The notes beneath the pieces are model-generated. The model ran no database searches. It saw nothing but the letters and a program-made list of their open reading frames with translations, and was not told the DNA's origin. A stretch of 64,000 nt of DNA from UBA3069 sp050633465 (GTDB lineage Bacteria; Pseudomonadota; Alphaproteobacteria; Rhodobacterales; Rhodobacteraceae): assembly GCA_050633465.1 (NCBI GenBank), contig JBOEGO010000016.1:32606-96605 (forward strand), read 5' to 3'. Below, piece by piece: positions 53,999 to 62,383 of this stretch (the first letter of the stretch is position 1; each line of letters begins with the position of its first letter). Both the position numbers and the translations under genes were made by a program.

Positions 53999-55344
53999 AC
54001 CAAAACCTGAAAAATGCCGGGCTGTTTGCCTTTGTCGCGGGGCTGATCCTGTTGACGGGCATCATGCAAAGCTGGAATTCGGCGCTGTTGATCCTGAACA
54101 TGGGGCTGGTTTCGGCGGTGATGGCATTGGGCGTGAACCTGCAATGGGGATTTGCAGGGCTGTTCAACGTCGGGATCATGGGGTTTGTCGCGCTTGGCGG
54201 TTTGGGGGTGGTGCTGGCATCGGAACCGCCCGTGCGCGAGGCATGGACCGCGGGTGGCCCGCGTCTGCTGGCCGGTTTGGCCATTGGTGCGGCTGTGATT
54301 TTCGGCGCAGTCCGGATATGGAAAAGCCGCATGAAACGCCGTGTTCCGCTGTTGCTGGCTGAACTGGTCATCGGGTTTTTCCTGTTTCGCTGGGTGTTTG
54401 ACGGCGCTGTCGATGCGGTTGAATCCGTGAACCCTGCGCTGACCGGATATCTGGGCGGCATGGGCCTGCCGGTGCTGTTTGGCTGGCCATTGGGCGGGCT
54501 GCTGGCGGCGGGTGCGGCATGGGCGATTGGCAAAACCGCGCTGGGTCTGCGCTCGGATTACTTGGCGATTGCCACGCTGGGGATCGCCGAAATCATCATC
54601 GCCGTGATGAAAAACGAGGACTGGCTGGCGCGCGGTGTGAAAAACGTGATCGGCCTGCCCCGCCCCCTGCCCTACGAGATTGATCTGCAACAATCTTCTT
54701 CCTTTGTGGAACGGGCACAGGGGATGGGATTGGATCCGGTCACCGCATCGACCCTATATGTAAAACTGGGCTATGCGGCGCTGTTTACCGTCGTGTTGGT
54801 CTTGGTTTTGCTGCTGGCGCAACTGGCGCTGAATTCGCCCTGGGGCCGGATGATGCGCGCCATTCGCGACAATGAAACATCGGCCCGCGCCATGGGCAAG
54901 GATGTCAAAGCGCGGCATTTGCAGATATTTATCCTTGGGTCGGCCGTTTGCGGTATTGCGGGTGCGATGATGACCACGCTGGACGGGCAGTTGACACCCG
55001 GCACCTATCAGCCGCTACGCTTTACCTTTTTGATCTGGGTGATGGTGATTGTTGGCGGGTCAGGCAACAATCTGGGCGCGGTTCTGGGCGGGTTTCTGAT
55101 CTGGTTCCTGTGGGTTCAGGTCGAACCGATGGGCGGCTGGTTGGCGGGGCAATTGGTGGCCGTAACCGACTGGATGCAGGCCGGATTTGACCCCGAAAGC
55201 GGCATCGGTTCGGTGATTGCCGCAATGGGCCGTGTCAGCGCACATATTCAGGACAATGTGCAACATATGCGGTTGCTGACCATGGGGGTGGTGCTGCTGC
55301 TGGTGCTGCGGTTCAGCCCGCGTGGGTTGATCCCGGAAAAGTAA
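53995..55344 (+). CDS. ABC transporter permease, LivM type
   Basis: A 449-residue permease, ending the operon. LNMGLVSAVMALGVNLQWGF is the LivM-like start, and RDNETSARAMGKDVKARHLQ followed by SAVCGIAGAMMTT is the conserved cytoplasmic loop. A long hydrophobic insert after the third helix (about 80-165) makes it larger than many relatives. The start overlaps the LivH stop by 4 bp. A terminator follows at 55371. Confidence 0.93.
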   Translation: MNQNLKNAGLFAFVAGLILLTGIMQSWNSALLILNMGLVSAVMALGVNLQWGFAGLFNVGIMGFVALGGLGVVLASEPPVREAWTAGGPRLLAGLAIGAAVIFGAVRIWKSRMKRRVPLLLAELVIGFFLFRWVFDGAVDAVESVNPALTGYLGGMGLPVLFGWPLGGLLAAGAAWAIGKTALGLRSDYLAIATLGIAEIIIAVMKNEDWLARGVKNVIGLPRPLPYEIDLQQSSSFVERAQGMGLDPVTASTLYVKLGYAALFTVVLVLVLLLAQLALNSPWGRMMRAIRDNETSARAMGKDVKARHLQIFILGSAVCGIAGAMMTTLDGQLTPGTYQPLRFTFLIWVMVIVGGSGNNLGAVLGGFLIWFLWVQVEPMGGWLAGQLVAVTDWMQAGFDPESGIGSVIAAMGRVSAHIQDNVQHMRLLTMGVVLLLVLRFSPRGLIPEK

Positions 55345-55370
55345 CCATTTGCGCCGGACAGTATGAAACA

Positions 55371-55397
55371 AAAAAGGGGGCTTAGGCCCCCTTTTTC
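55371..55397. terminator. Bidirectional terminator after the importer operon
   Basis: AAAAAGGGGGC-TTAG-GCCCCCTTTTT, a GC stem with A run on one side and T run on the other. It serves both the importer operon and the convergent HerA-like gene. Confidence 0.9.
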
Positions 55398-55417
55398 ATG
55401 CATCACACAAAGATTTA

Positions 55418-57013
55418 TTAACGCCCTTTGAACAGGCTGCCAAGGATACCGCGCACGATGCGCCGCCCAGTGGTGCCGCCCAATTCCCTGACCACGGTTT
55501 TCGCCAGCGTTTCGGTCAATGACAGGTCCTTGCTGGTGCGGCGCGTGCTGGTCGAACGGCTGGATCGCCCTGATTTTCCGGGGGAATATCGCTGCGCCGA
55601 ATTGAATTCGCGCTCTTCCAGCTTGCGGCGTTTTTCTTCGGCTTCGCGGGCGTCTTCGGCCGCTTCCAGTCGCTCGGCCTCGGCCTCTAGTGCGGCGGCT
55701 TCGCTCGCGGCTTTAGAGGCCCGCGCCGCCAGCATTTCCTGCGCCGATTGGCGATCGACGGGCGTATCATATTTGCCCGCCACATCCGACGCAGCCATCA
55801 CTGCGGCGCGTTCACCATCGGTGATCGGCCCCAGTTGCGACGAAGGCGGTCGGATCAGGGTGCGTTCGGCCATGCCCGGAATACCCTTGTTTTCAAGGCA
55901 AGAGGTCACGGCCTCGCCGGTGCCGACCTGTTTGATCGCCTCTTCGATGTCGAAACGCGGATTGGGGCGATATGTTTCGGCGGCACGCGACAGCGCCTTT
56001 TGATCGCGCGCGGTAAAGGCACGCAGCGCATGTTGCACGCGGTTGCCCAGCTGGCCCAGAATATCCTCGGGAACGTCATCAGGGTTTTGCGTCACGAAAT
56101 AGACACCAACCCCCTTGGAGCGGATCAGCCGCGCCACCTGTTCTACCTTATTTACCAATGCCTTGGGGGCGTCTTCGAACAGCAAATGCGCCTCGTCGAA
56201 AAAGAACACCAGCTTGGGTTTGTCGGGGTTGCCGACTTCGGGCAGTTCTTCGAACAATTCCGACAAAAGCCACAACAGAAATGTCGCATAGAGACGCGGC
56301 GCGCCCATCAACTGATCTGCGGCCAGAATGTTAACCATGCCGCGCCCATCCGCATCACAGCGCATCAGATCGGCCAGATCCAGCGCCGGCTCGCCAAAAA
56401 ACTGCGCCCCGCCCTGATTTTCGATCACCAGCAATCGCCGCTGGATCGCGCCCACCGATGCGGTGGAAATATTGCCATAGCGCAGCGATAATTCCTTGGC
56501 GTTTTCGCCAACCCAAACCAGCAGCGCCTGCAAATCCTTTAGGTCCAGTAGCGGCATCGCCTCTTCGTCGGACAGGCGAAAGGCGATGTTCAAAATGCCC
56601 TCTTGTGCTTCGGTCAGTTCCAGCAGGCGGGACAGCAGCAGCGGGCCCATTTCAGCCACGGTGGTGCGCACGGGATGGCCCTGTTTTCCGAACAAATCCC
56701 AGAAAGTGACAGGAAAGGCGTCATAGGTAAAATCGTCAAACCCGATGGTTCCGGCGCGCTCCATAAAGGGTGCGTGCAACTTGTGATCCGGGGTGCCGGA
56801 TTTTGCCAGACCGGACAAATCGCCTTTGACGTCGGACAGGAACACCGGCACACCAGCCGCGGAAAACCCTTCGGCCAGAATTTGCAATGTCACGGTTTTG
56901 CCCGTTCCCGTGGCCCCCGCGATCAGCCCGTGCCGGTTGGCATATTTCAGCAAAAGCCCTTGTTTGGTGGCGTATCCTTCGCCCCCGCCGCCCAGAAAAA
57001 TGGAATCCGTCAC
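55418..57013 (-). CDS. HerA-like ATPase (DUF853 family)
   Basis: A 531-residue P-loop ATPase. The N-terminus (VTDSIFLGGGGEGYATKQG) and Walker A LIAGATGTGKTVTLQ near 37 fit the HerA/VirB4-type DUF853 family; Walker B is KLVFFFDEAHLLFED near 230. The C-terminus has a charged helical stretch (EAERLEAAEDAREAEEKRRK), probably a coiled coil. I chose a GTG start at 57013, preceded by AGGGGG; the longer open frame upstream runs through the sRNA candidate and is not coding. The role of the family is unknown; DNA or protein translocation is the general HerA theme. Confidence 0.88.
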   Translation of the reverse strand: MTDSIFLGGGGEGYATKQGLLLKYANRHGLIAGATGTGKTVTLQILAEGFSAAGVPVFLSDVKGDLSGLAKSGTPDHKLHAPFMERAGTIGFDDFTYDAFPVTFWDLFGKQGHPVRTTVAEMGPLLLSRLLELTEAQEGILNIAFRLSDEEAMPLLDLKDLQALLVWVGENAKELSLRYGNISTASVGAIQRRLLVIENQGGAQFFGEPALDLADLMRCDADGRGMVNILAADQLMGAPRLYATFLLWLLSELFEELPEVGNPDKPKLVFFFDEAHLLFEDAPKALVNKVEQVARLIRSKGVGVYFVTQNPDDVPEDILGQLGNRVQHALRAFTARDQKALSRAAETYRPNPRFDIEEAIKQVGTGEAVTSCLENKGIPGMAERTLIRPPSSQLGPITDGERAAVMAASDVAGKYDTPVDRQSAQEMLAARASKAASEAAALEAEAERLEAAEDAREAEEKRRKLEEREFNSAQRYSPGKSGRSSRSTSTRRTSKDLSLTETLAKTVVRELGGTTGRRIVRGILGSLFKGR

Positions 57014-57085
57014 CCGTAAGCCCCCTAAAAAGTCGCGTCCGGCACGACAATACAAACTTAACTTTTTTCTGCCAGAGTGAAATCT

Positions 57086-57166
57086 GTTCAGAACCTCATG
57101 TCCTCTTGGTTCTGAACTGACTTCCTCCCTGTCAGACTGGCCGCGCCTTCGGGTGCGGCCTTTTTT
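57086..57166 (+). ncRNA. Candidate anti-Shine-Dalgarno small RNA
   Basis: Three consecutive hairpins: GTTCAGAACC/GGTTCTGAAC (57086-57117, perfect 10-bp, loop TCATGTCCTCTT); CTGAC/GTCAG (57117-57135, loop TTCCTCCCT); and a terminator GGCCGCGCC-TTCG-GGTGCGGCC with TTTTTT (57139-57166). CCTCC in the second loop is complementary to Shine-Dalgarno sequences. Known alphaproteobacterial CcsR/cuckoo-type sRNAs present CCUCC motifs in hairpin loops ahead of a terminator. No plus-strand gene precedes the terminator. No convincing sigma-70 promoter is seen; a heat-shock sigma is possible. Confidence 0.6.
57139..57166 (+). terminator. Intrinsic terminator of the sRNA candidate
   Basis: A 9-bp stem with one G-T pair, a TTCG tetraloop and a run of six T. 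It is among the strongest in the window and has no coding gene to its left on the same strand. Confidence 0.9.
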
Positions 57167-57208
57167 CTTGGGGCTATTCCCCCGAAAAACCGGCTGCACG
57201 TTTGCCTG

Positions 57209-57237
57209 TTGACGAAACAATTGAATCGCCCTAGCGT
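57209..57237 (+). promoter_or_regulatory. Possible promoter for the small ORF or ialB
   Basis: TTGACG (57209-57214), 17-base spacer, TAGCGT (57232-57237). A transcript starting near 57244 would contain the hairpin GTCGG-CCAGT-CCGAC (57250-57264) and GGGGAG before an ATG. Confidence 0.4.
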
Positions 57238-57278
57238 CTGCATCAATAAGTCGGCCAGTCCGACGGGGAGAAAAATAA

Positions 57279-57407
57279 ATGGAATTGGGGTCATTCGTGG
57301 CCCCTTTTCCTATTTTGGCACATTGGTTTTCGGGCGGGGCCGGAATGCGCACCGCAAACGGCAAAAATCCGCCTTTGGCATTGATAAAAACATTATTAAC
57401 GTCCTGA
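57279..57407 (+). CDS. Candidate 42-residue small protein
   Basis: A short ORF in the gap between the HerA-like gene and ialB. The ATG has GGGGAG 8 bases upstream. The peptide begins MELGSFVAPFPILAHWFSGG and ends LALIKTLLTS; a central hydrophobic run and a hydrophobic end would suit a membrane peptide. A weak hairpin, GGGGTC/GGCCCC, followed by TTTTCC, lies inside its start and could act as a terminator instead. No family is recognised; it may also be only part of the ialB leader. Confidence 0.35.
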   Translation: MELGSFVAPFPILAHWFSGGAGMRTANGKNPPLALIKTLLTS

Positions 57408-57467
57408 CACTGGCTGCACGGCGTGTTAAATCCTGCGGGATTGCAAAATAGTGAAAGATGGGGAAAA

Positions 57468-58076
57468 ATGCCCAAATTCCTGACAACGATTTCGACCATT
57501 GCCCTTTTGGCCATGACCGCGCCTGCCTTTGCGCAGGACACGACCGCGCCCGCCGCCGACACAACAGCCGAGGAAGAACTATCCCTTGGTCAGGAAGTCA
57601 CCGAGGAAGGTGGCCCCGGCACACCCTATGTGCGCGAAAAAGAGGGCGACTGGAATCTGGAATGCCTGCGCGTCGAAGAAGGCCAGGACGAACCCTGCCA
57701 GATGTTGCAACCGCTGAATGATGCCGATGGCAATCAGGTGGCCAATGTGCGCCTGTTCCGTCTGCCCGATGGCAGTCAGGCCATTGCCGGTGCGTTGATC
57801 GCCGTGCCGCTGGAAACGCTGTTGACCGCGCAATTGACCATCACCGTGGACGGGGCCAAGCCCAAGCGTTACCCGTTTTCGGTCTGTGACCGTTTGGGGT
57901 GCTACGCCCGTATCGGCCTGACCGCAGCAGATATCGGTGCCTATAAAAAGGGTGCCAAGGCCACGCTGACGCTGGTGCCCTTTGTTGCGCCCGATCAAAA
58001 GGTCGAATTGCCCATGTCGCTTTCGGGTTTCACCGCCGCATATGACAAGACAACAACAGTGACCGATCCGCAATAA
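57468..58076 (+). CDS. IalB family periplasmic protein
   Basis: A 202-residue secreted protein. The signal peptide FLTTISTIALLAMTAPAFAQ precedes a low-complexity Thr/Ala/Glu stretch and then the IalB domain: EKEGDWNLECL, then a second Cys pair (CQML, CDRLGCYARIGLT). The family was named from invasion-associated locus B of Bartonella, but is general in alphaproteobacteria with unknown role. GGGGAAAA before the ATG at 57468 supports the start. A strong terminator follows at 58097. Confidence 0.88.
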   Translation: MPKFLTTISTIALLAMTAPAFAQDTTAPAADTTAEEELSLGQEVTEEGGPGTPYVREKEGDWNLECLRVEEGQDEPCQMLQPLNDADGNQVANVRLFRLPDGSQAIAGALIAVPLETLLTAQLTITVDGAKPKRYPFSVCDRLGCYARIGLTAADIGAYKKGAKATLTLVPFVAPDQKVELPMSLSGFTAAYDKTTTVTDPQ

Positions 58077-58096
58077 CTTTGCACCGTAACCAATTG

Positions 58097-58130
58097 AAAA
58101 CGCCGCCCTTTGATCGGGGCGGCGTTTTTG
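58097..58130. terminator. Bidirectional terminator after ialB
   Basis: AACGCCGCCC and GGGCGGCGTT form a 10-bp stem with TTTTT on the plus side and, read on the minus strand, TTTTCAATT after the stem. It separates ialB from the convergent ketosynthase gene. Confidence 0.85.
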
Positions 58131-58151
58131 TTTCGGGGTTGAGAAGCGGGT

Positions 58152-59360
58152 CTAGATCTTTTTTAATGCGATCACCGCGTTCAACCCGCCAAAGGCAAAG
58201 GCGTTGGACAGGGCATATTCCACCTGCACTTCGCGCGCCTCGTTCGGAACCACATCCAACGCACATTCGGGGTCGAATTCTTCGTATCCGATGGTGGGGG
58301 CGATCACCCCGTCGCGCAGCGCCATAATGCAGGCCAGCAGTTCAACCGCGCCAGTGCCGCCGATCAAATGCCCGTGCATGGATTTGGTCGATGACATCAT
58401 CAGTTTATCCGCGTGACGGCCAAACACATCGGCCACTGCGGCGCATTCTGTTTTGTCATTTGCAGCCGTGCCGGTGCCGTGGGCGTTGATATATCCCACG
58501 TCTGACGGGTTGATGCCGCCATCGCGCAAAGCACCGGAAATCGCCCGCGCTGCGCCCTGTTTTGATGGCATCACGATGTCGGATGCGTCTGACGACATGG
58601 CGTATCCCACCACCTCGGCCAGCATCACCGCGCCGCGTTTTTTGGCGTGTTCATATTCTTCGAACACGAAAACGCCTGCGCCTTCGCCCTGCACCATGCC
58701 ATTGCGGTTGGCCGAAAACGGGCGACAGGCGTCTTTGGACATGACGCGCAGCCCTTCCCATGCTTTGACACCGCCGAAACACAGCATGGATTCGGACCCG
58801 CCGGTCAGCATCGCCGGGGCCATGCCGGATCGCACCATCATAAAGGCCTGCGCCATAGCGTGGTTGGACGATGCACAGGCCGTGGACACGGTATAGGATG
58901 GCCCCTTTAGGTTGTATTCCATGCTGACGTGTGAACAGGCCGCGTTGTTCATCAGCTTTGGCACGACAAAGGGGTGAACGCGGTTTTTGCCCTCTTCGTA
59001 TACCGTGCGGTAATTCGCATCCCATGTCGACACGCCGCCGCCCGCCGTGCCCAGCACCACGCCCGAACGCGCGGCATCGTCACCGACGAACTCGAGCCCG
59101 GATTGTTCCATCGCCTCTTTGGCGGCGATCAGGGTGAACTGGGTGAACCGGTCATAGAGCGTCATCTGCTGACGATTGAAATGACCTTCGGCCTCGAACC
59201 CTTTGATTTGCCCACCAATTTTAATGGCCAGACGATCCACATCCTGAAATTCCAGATCGGAAATGCCACAGCGGCCTTCGCGCATCGCCTCCAGCGTATC
59301 GGCCATGTTATGGCCTAGCGCGTTGATCGTGCCAGCGCCGGTGATGACAACGCGCTTCAT
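58152..59360 (-). CDS. Beta-ketoacyl-ACP synthase, FabF-like
   Basis: A 402-residue condensing enzyme. The catalytic triad is complete: Cys162 (TVSTACASSNHA), His294 (NAHGTGTAAND) and His329 (KSMHGHLIGGTGA). The C-terminal SNAFAFGGLNAVI is the usual FabF tail. Where housekeeping FabF has GAAGA after the second His, this has GGTGA, as in NodE-like or specialised enzymes. It overlaps the acyl carrier protein gene by 4 bp, and lpxD is just upstream, so it probably extends a special acyl chain. Confidence 0.93.
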   Translation of the reverse strand: MKRVVITGAGTINALGHNMADTLEAMREGRCGISDLEFQDVDRLAIKIGGQIKGFEAEGHFNRQQMTLYDRFTQFTLIAAKEAMEQSGLEFVGDDAARSGVVLGTAGGGVSTWDANYRTVYEEGKNRVHPFVVPKLMNNAACSHVSMEYNLKGPSYTVSTACASSNHAMAQAFMMVRSGMAPAMLTGGSESMLCFGGVKAWEGLRVMSKDACRPFSANRNGMVQGEGAGVFVFEEYEHAKKRGAVMLAEVVGYAMSSDASDIVMPSKQGAARAISGALRDGGINPSDVGYINAHGTGTAANDKTECAAVADVFGRHADKLMMSSTKSMHGHLIGGTGAVELLACIMALRDGVIAPTIGYEEFDPECALDVVPNEAREVQVEYALSNAFAFGGLNAVIALKKI

Positions 59361-59617
59361 GCGTTTTGCTCTGCCACCAGTTTTTCAATGCCCGCCACGA
59401 TGGATGCGACCGATGAAATATCGAATTCGCTTTGTTCGGGTTCATTGGCGTTAAAGGGCACGGTGATGTCGAATGCTTCTTCGATCGCGAAAATGGATTC
59501 GACCAACCCCAGGCTGTCGATGCCCAGACTTTCCAATGTGCTGTCCATCGTCACATCGTTTGGTTCCAGAACTGCCTGTTCGGCGATGATTTCAATGATG
59601 CGGTCCTTGATGTTCAT
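59357..59617 (-). CDS. Acyl carrier protein
   Basis: An 86-residue acyl carrier protein with Ser35 in ESLGIDSLGLVESIFAIE as the phosphopantetheine site. The third part (TVPFNANEPEQSEFDISSVA) differs from housekeeping AcpP, indicating a dedicated carrier. It is translationally coupled to the ketosynthase gene and lies 33 bp after lpxD. It may carry the acyl groups made by that ketosynthase. Confidence 0.93.
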   Translation of the reverse strand: MNIKDRIIEIIAEQAVLEPNDVTMDSTLESLGIDSLGLVESIFAIEEAFDITVPFNANEPEQSEFDISSVASIVAGIEKLVAEQNA

Positions 59618-59650
59618 CCTGTCGGCCCTTTTTCAAGTGTTGCAGCAGAT

Positions 59651-60751
59651 TTAGTCGGTGGAACCGGAGTTGAAAACCGCTTTCTTAAGGTCTGCTACGT
59701 CACGGAACAGGCGCGGCAAACGGCGGATGCCTTTTTGCGCCTCGATATGGGTTTCCATTTTCAATGCGGGATAGCCCAGCATGACACGGCCTGCGGGAAT
59801 TTTGGTAAACACCTTGGTGCCACCGCCGCAGATCACGTTGTCGCCAATGGTGATATTGTCGTTGACCCCGACCTGACCCGCCAGAACCACATTGCGCCCG
59901 ATCCTGGTCGAACCGGCAATCCCGACCTGCCCGCACAACAGCGTGCCATCCCCCACTTCGACATTGTGCCCAATATGGACAAGGTTGTCGATTTTCACGT
60001 CATCGCCAATGCGCGTGTCACGCACCGATCCGTTATCAATGCATGAGTTCGCACCGATTTCCACATTATTTCCGATAGTTACAGCGCCAAGTGAATGTAT
60101 CCGGACATAGGCCTGGTTCTGTATCTCTCCCTGATCACCCAGCGATTTGCGCGCCTTTTCCACGGCCGATACCTCGGGGGTGACAAAGGAAAAACCGTCG
60201 CTGCCGATCACCACGCCGGGGTGGCAAATGAAATCCGCCCCGATGGTCACACGCGCACCAATCCGCACAGCTTCGCGCAGAAATGCATTTGCGCCGATCA
60301 CGCTGTCCTGCCCGATATGGCATTGCGGCCCGATGACAGACCCTGCACCGATCTGAACGCCCGCGCCGATCACCGTGAACGGGCCGATCTGCACCCCCTG
60401 CCCCAGATGCGCTGTTTCATGCACCACCGCGGATGGATGCACCCCGTCACCATAGGCATCAAACCCCTGACCGGGGTCCAGATGCGCAGAAAGCGCAGCC
60501 ATGGCAAATCGCGGGCGCGGCGCGATGATCGCTGCCTGCAACCCCATGCCCTGCCAGTCGGCGCCATCCCACAGCATCGCCACGCGGGCCTGCCCGTTGG
60601 CCAGATCCGCCGCCCATTTCGGGTTCATCGCCAGTGCCAGTTGGTCTGGCGTGGCGCTGGCTGGTTCGCTGACCCCCGTCACCATAAGGTCAGAGGCGCC
60701 CAGAGCCACAGCCCCGACCGCCTCTGCGATGTCTTTTATTGAATGGCGCAT
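59651..60751 (-). CDS. lpxD: LpxD-like N-acyltransferase
   Basis: A 366-residue acyltransferase with an N-terminal uridine-binding domain (about 1-100, SIKDIAEAVGAVALG) and many hexapeptide repeats forming a left-handed helix (about 105-330). The active region has HPGVVIGSDGFSF and VEIGANSCIDNGSVRDTRIG, then KIDNLVHIGHNVEVGDG. LpxD adds a 3-hydroxyacyl chain to lipid A precursor. It is not beside bamA, fabZ or lpxA as in the usual cluster, so it may be a second copy working with the adjacent ACP and ketosynthase. Confidence 0.9.
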   Translation of the reverse strand: MRHSIKDIAEAVGAVALGASDLMVTGVSEPASATPDQLALAMNPKWAADLANGQARVAMLWDGADWQGMGLQAAIIAPRPRFAMAALSAHLDPGQGFDAYGDGVHPSAVVHETAHLGQGVQIGPFTVIGAGVQIGAGSVIGPQCHIGQDSVIGANAFLREAVRIGARVTIGADFICHPGVVIGSDGFSFVTPEVSAVEKARKSLGDQGEIQNQAYVRIHSLGAVTIGNNVEIGANSCIDNGSVRDTRIGDDVKIDNLVHIGHNVEVGDGTLLCGQVGIAGSTRIGRNVVLAGQVGVNDNITIGDNVICGGGTKVFTKIPAGRVMLGYPALKMETHIEAQKGIRRLPRLFRDVADLKKAVFNSGSTD

Positions 60752-60781
60752 GTTGCCCCCGAATTGGTGTCGGGGACAGAC

Positions 60782-62383
60782 TTAGCCGCGAACGGCGCGC
60801 AGTTCCACCCCTGCCTTGGCCAGTGCGTTCCAGATGGCCCGATCACGCCCATAGATGTCATCGCGGTAATTCGCGCGCCCTTTGTTGGGCACGAATGCCG
60901 TGCGATAGATGATATGCACAGGCACGTGTTTTTCCAATGCAACAGGCGTTTCGCGGCCAGATTTCAGACGGGCCTGAAAGAATCCGACAGGATCTTTTTC
61001 CTGTTTCGCCAGAAGCGCATAGGCAAAATCAAACGGGTCCGCCAGACGGATACAACCATGCGAATAGGCCCGCACCTCGCGCGCAAACAGGTGTTTGGTC
61101 GGGGTGTCATGCAGGTAGATGTTATAACGGTTGGGGAACAGAAATTTCACCAGACCCAATGCATTGCCATCCGACGGTGGCTGTTTCATCGAATAAGGAA
61201 AGGATTTGTTGGAATAGGCCGAGAAATTGATCGCAGAACGCGGCACGGTGCGCCCGTTACGATCGACAATGCGCAGATGGCTGGCCGCATTGCGGTTGCG
61301 CTTCAGCATCGGCAGGTATTCCTTGACCGTGATCGACCGCGGCACATTCCATGTCGGGTTGATCACAAGGGTTTCCATCTCGTCGGAAAATTCAGGCGTG
61401 CGGCGATCGGCATCCCTGGCACCGATAACCGACCGGGTTTCAAAGGTAACCTGATCATTTTCAACGATTTTCGCGGTGAAATCGGTCAGATTCACAAGAA
61501 TATGGCGCTGTCCCTTGTCCATATTCATCCAGCGTTCACGTTCCATCGCGACCAGCACCGATTTCAGGCGCTCTTCGGGGGGGATGTTCAACTGTTCGAT
61601 GGTCGATGGCCCGGCAACCCCATCGGGGTTCAAACCGTGGCTGATTTGAAACTGCTGAACGGCCTTCTGGATGTTACCGTCATATGAAACGGCATTGGAA
61701 CGGTTCAGATACCCCATGGAAATCAAGCGGTTGCGCAGTGACAGCACCGCGTTGCCCTGATCGCCCGGCTTTAGCGATTTGGCGGCAACGGCTGCACCCC
61801 AACCGCCCGCACCCATCTGGCGCTCCAACCGGATTTTTTCCTTCATCAAACGGCCATATTCCGGCGATTTGGGTCGCAGAGCGCGGAAAAACCCGCCCGG
61901 ATTGCTTTTGGCAAAATTGGTCAGATAGGACACGCGCTCCCGATATGGCACCTGGCGCTTGATTTCACTGATCACTTTGGCAGGAACCAGCACACCGGTT
62001 TGCAGCGATGTGGAATAATCCAGAAACACGCGTGACAGCTCTACTTCGACCAATCCGCGATCACGCGGGTTGCGCGCCGCTTTCATCTTGGCTTTCAGCG
62101 CGTCAACATCATAGGTCGGCAAGCCATGCGACGGCGCATCGGCCAGCGCATTCAGCAAGGCATTGCGGCGGCTGGAATTATTGGTGGTCCAAATCGCCTT
62201 GTAATTCGTGGCCTGATAAAAGGCCGCGATATCCTTGTCACGCGATGCGGCCTCGGCGACGGCCTGTTTGAACGCAGTCACCTGCGCCTGCACCGGGCTG
62301 GCAGAAGTTGAAAACAAAAGAAAAACGGCCAAAAAGGCCATAGCGCACCGGACAAGGCCGGAACGGGTCAGCGGCAGCAGCAT
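60782..62383 (-). CDS. L,D-transpeptidase, YcbB/LdtD type
   Basis: A 533-residue periplasmic enzyme that makes or trims 3-3 crosslinks in peptidoglycan. A signal peptide (MLLPLTRSGLVRCAMAFLAV) precedes a scaffold domain, a peptidoglycan-binding domain (about 205-265, DGNIQKAVQQFQISHGLNPD) and the YkuD catalytic domain with HDTPTKHLF and the catalytic Cys444 in SHGCIRL. I chose the ATG at 62383 because GAGGG lies 5 bases upstream; an ATG four codons earlier has none. It is divergent from a YcbK-type peptidase gene, as in E. coli where ycbB and ycbK are neighbours. Confidence 0.92.
   Translation of the reverse strand: MLLPLTRSGLVRCAMAFLAVFLLFSTSASPVQAQVTAFKQAVAEAASRDKDIAAFYQATNYKAIWTTNNSSRRNALLNALADAPSHGLPTYDVDALKAKMKAARNPRDRGLVEVELSRVFLDYSTSLQTGVLVPAKVISEIKRQVPYRERVSYLTNFAKSNPGGFFRALRPKSPEYGRLMKEKIRLERQMGAGGWGAAVAAKSLKPGDQGNAVLSLRNRLISMGYLNRSNAVSYDGNIQKAVQQFQISHGLNPDGVAGPSTIEQLNIPPEERLKSVLVAMERERWMNMDKGQRHILVNLTDFTAKIVENDQVTFETRSVIGARDADRRTPEFSDEMETLVINPTWNVPRSITVKEYLPMLKRNRNAASHLRIVDRNGRTVPRSAINFSAYSNKSFPYSMKQPPSDGNALGLVKFLFPNRYNIYLHDTPTKHLFAREVRAYSHGCIRLADPFDFAYALLAKQEKDPVGFFQARLKSGRETPVALEKHVPVHIIYRTAFVPNKGRANYRDDIYGRDRAIWNALAKAGVELRAVRG

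Noticed and set aside
57014..57562. N-terminal extension of the HerA-like ATPase
   Set aside because: It would translate across a strong terminator and hairpins, and the family starts at the GTG at 57013.
60743..61687. 314-residue plus-strand frame
   Set aside because: Antisense to the L,D-transpeptidase, whose SHGCIRL motif is certain.
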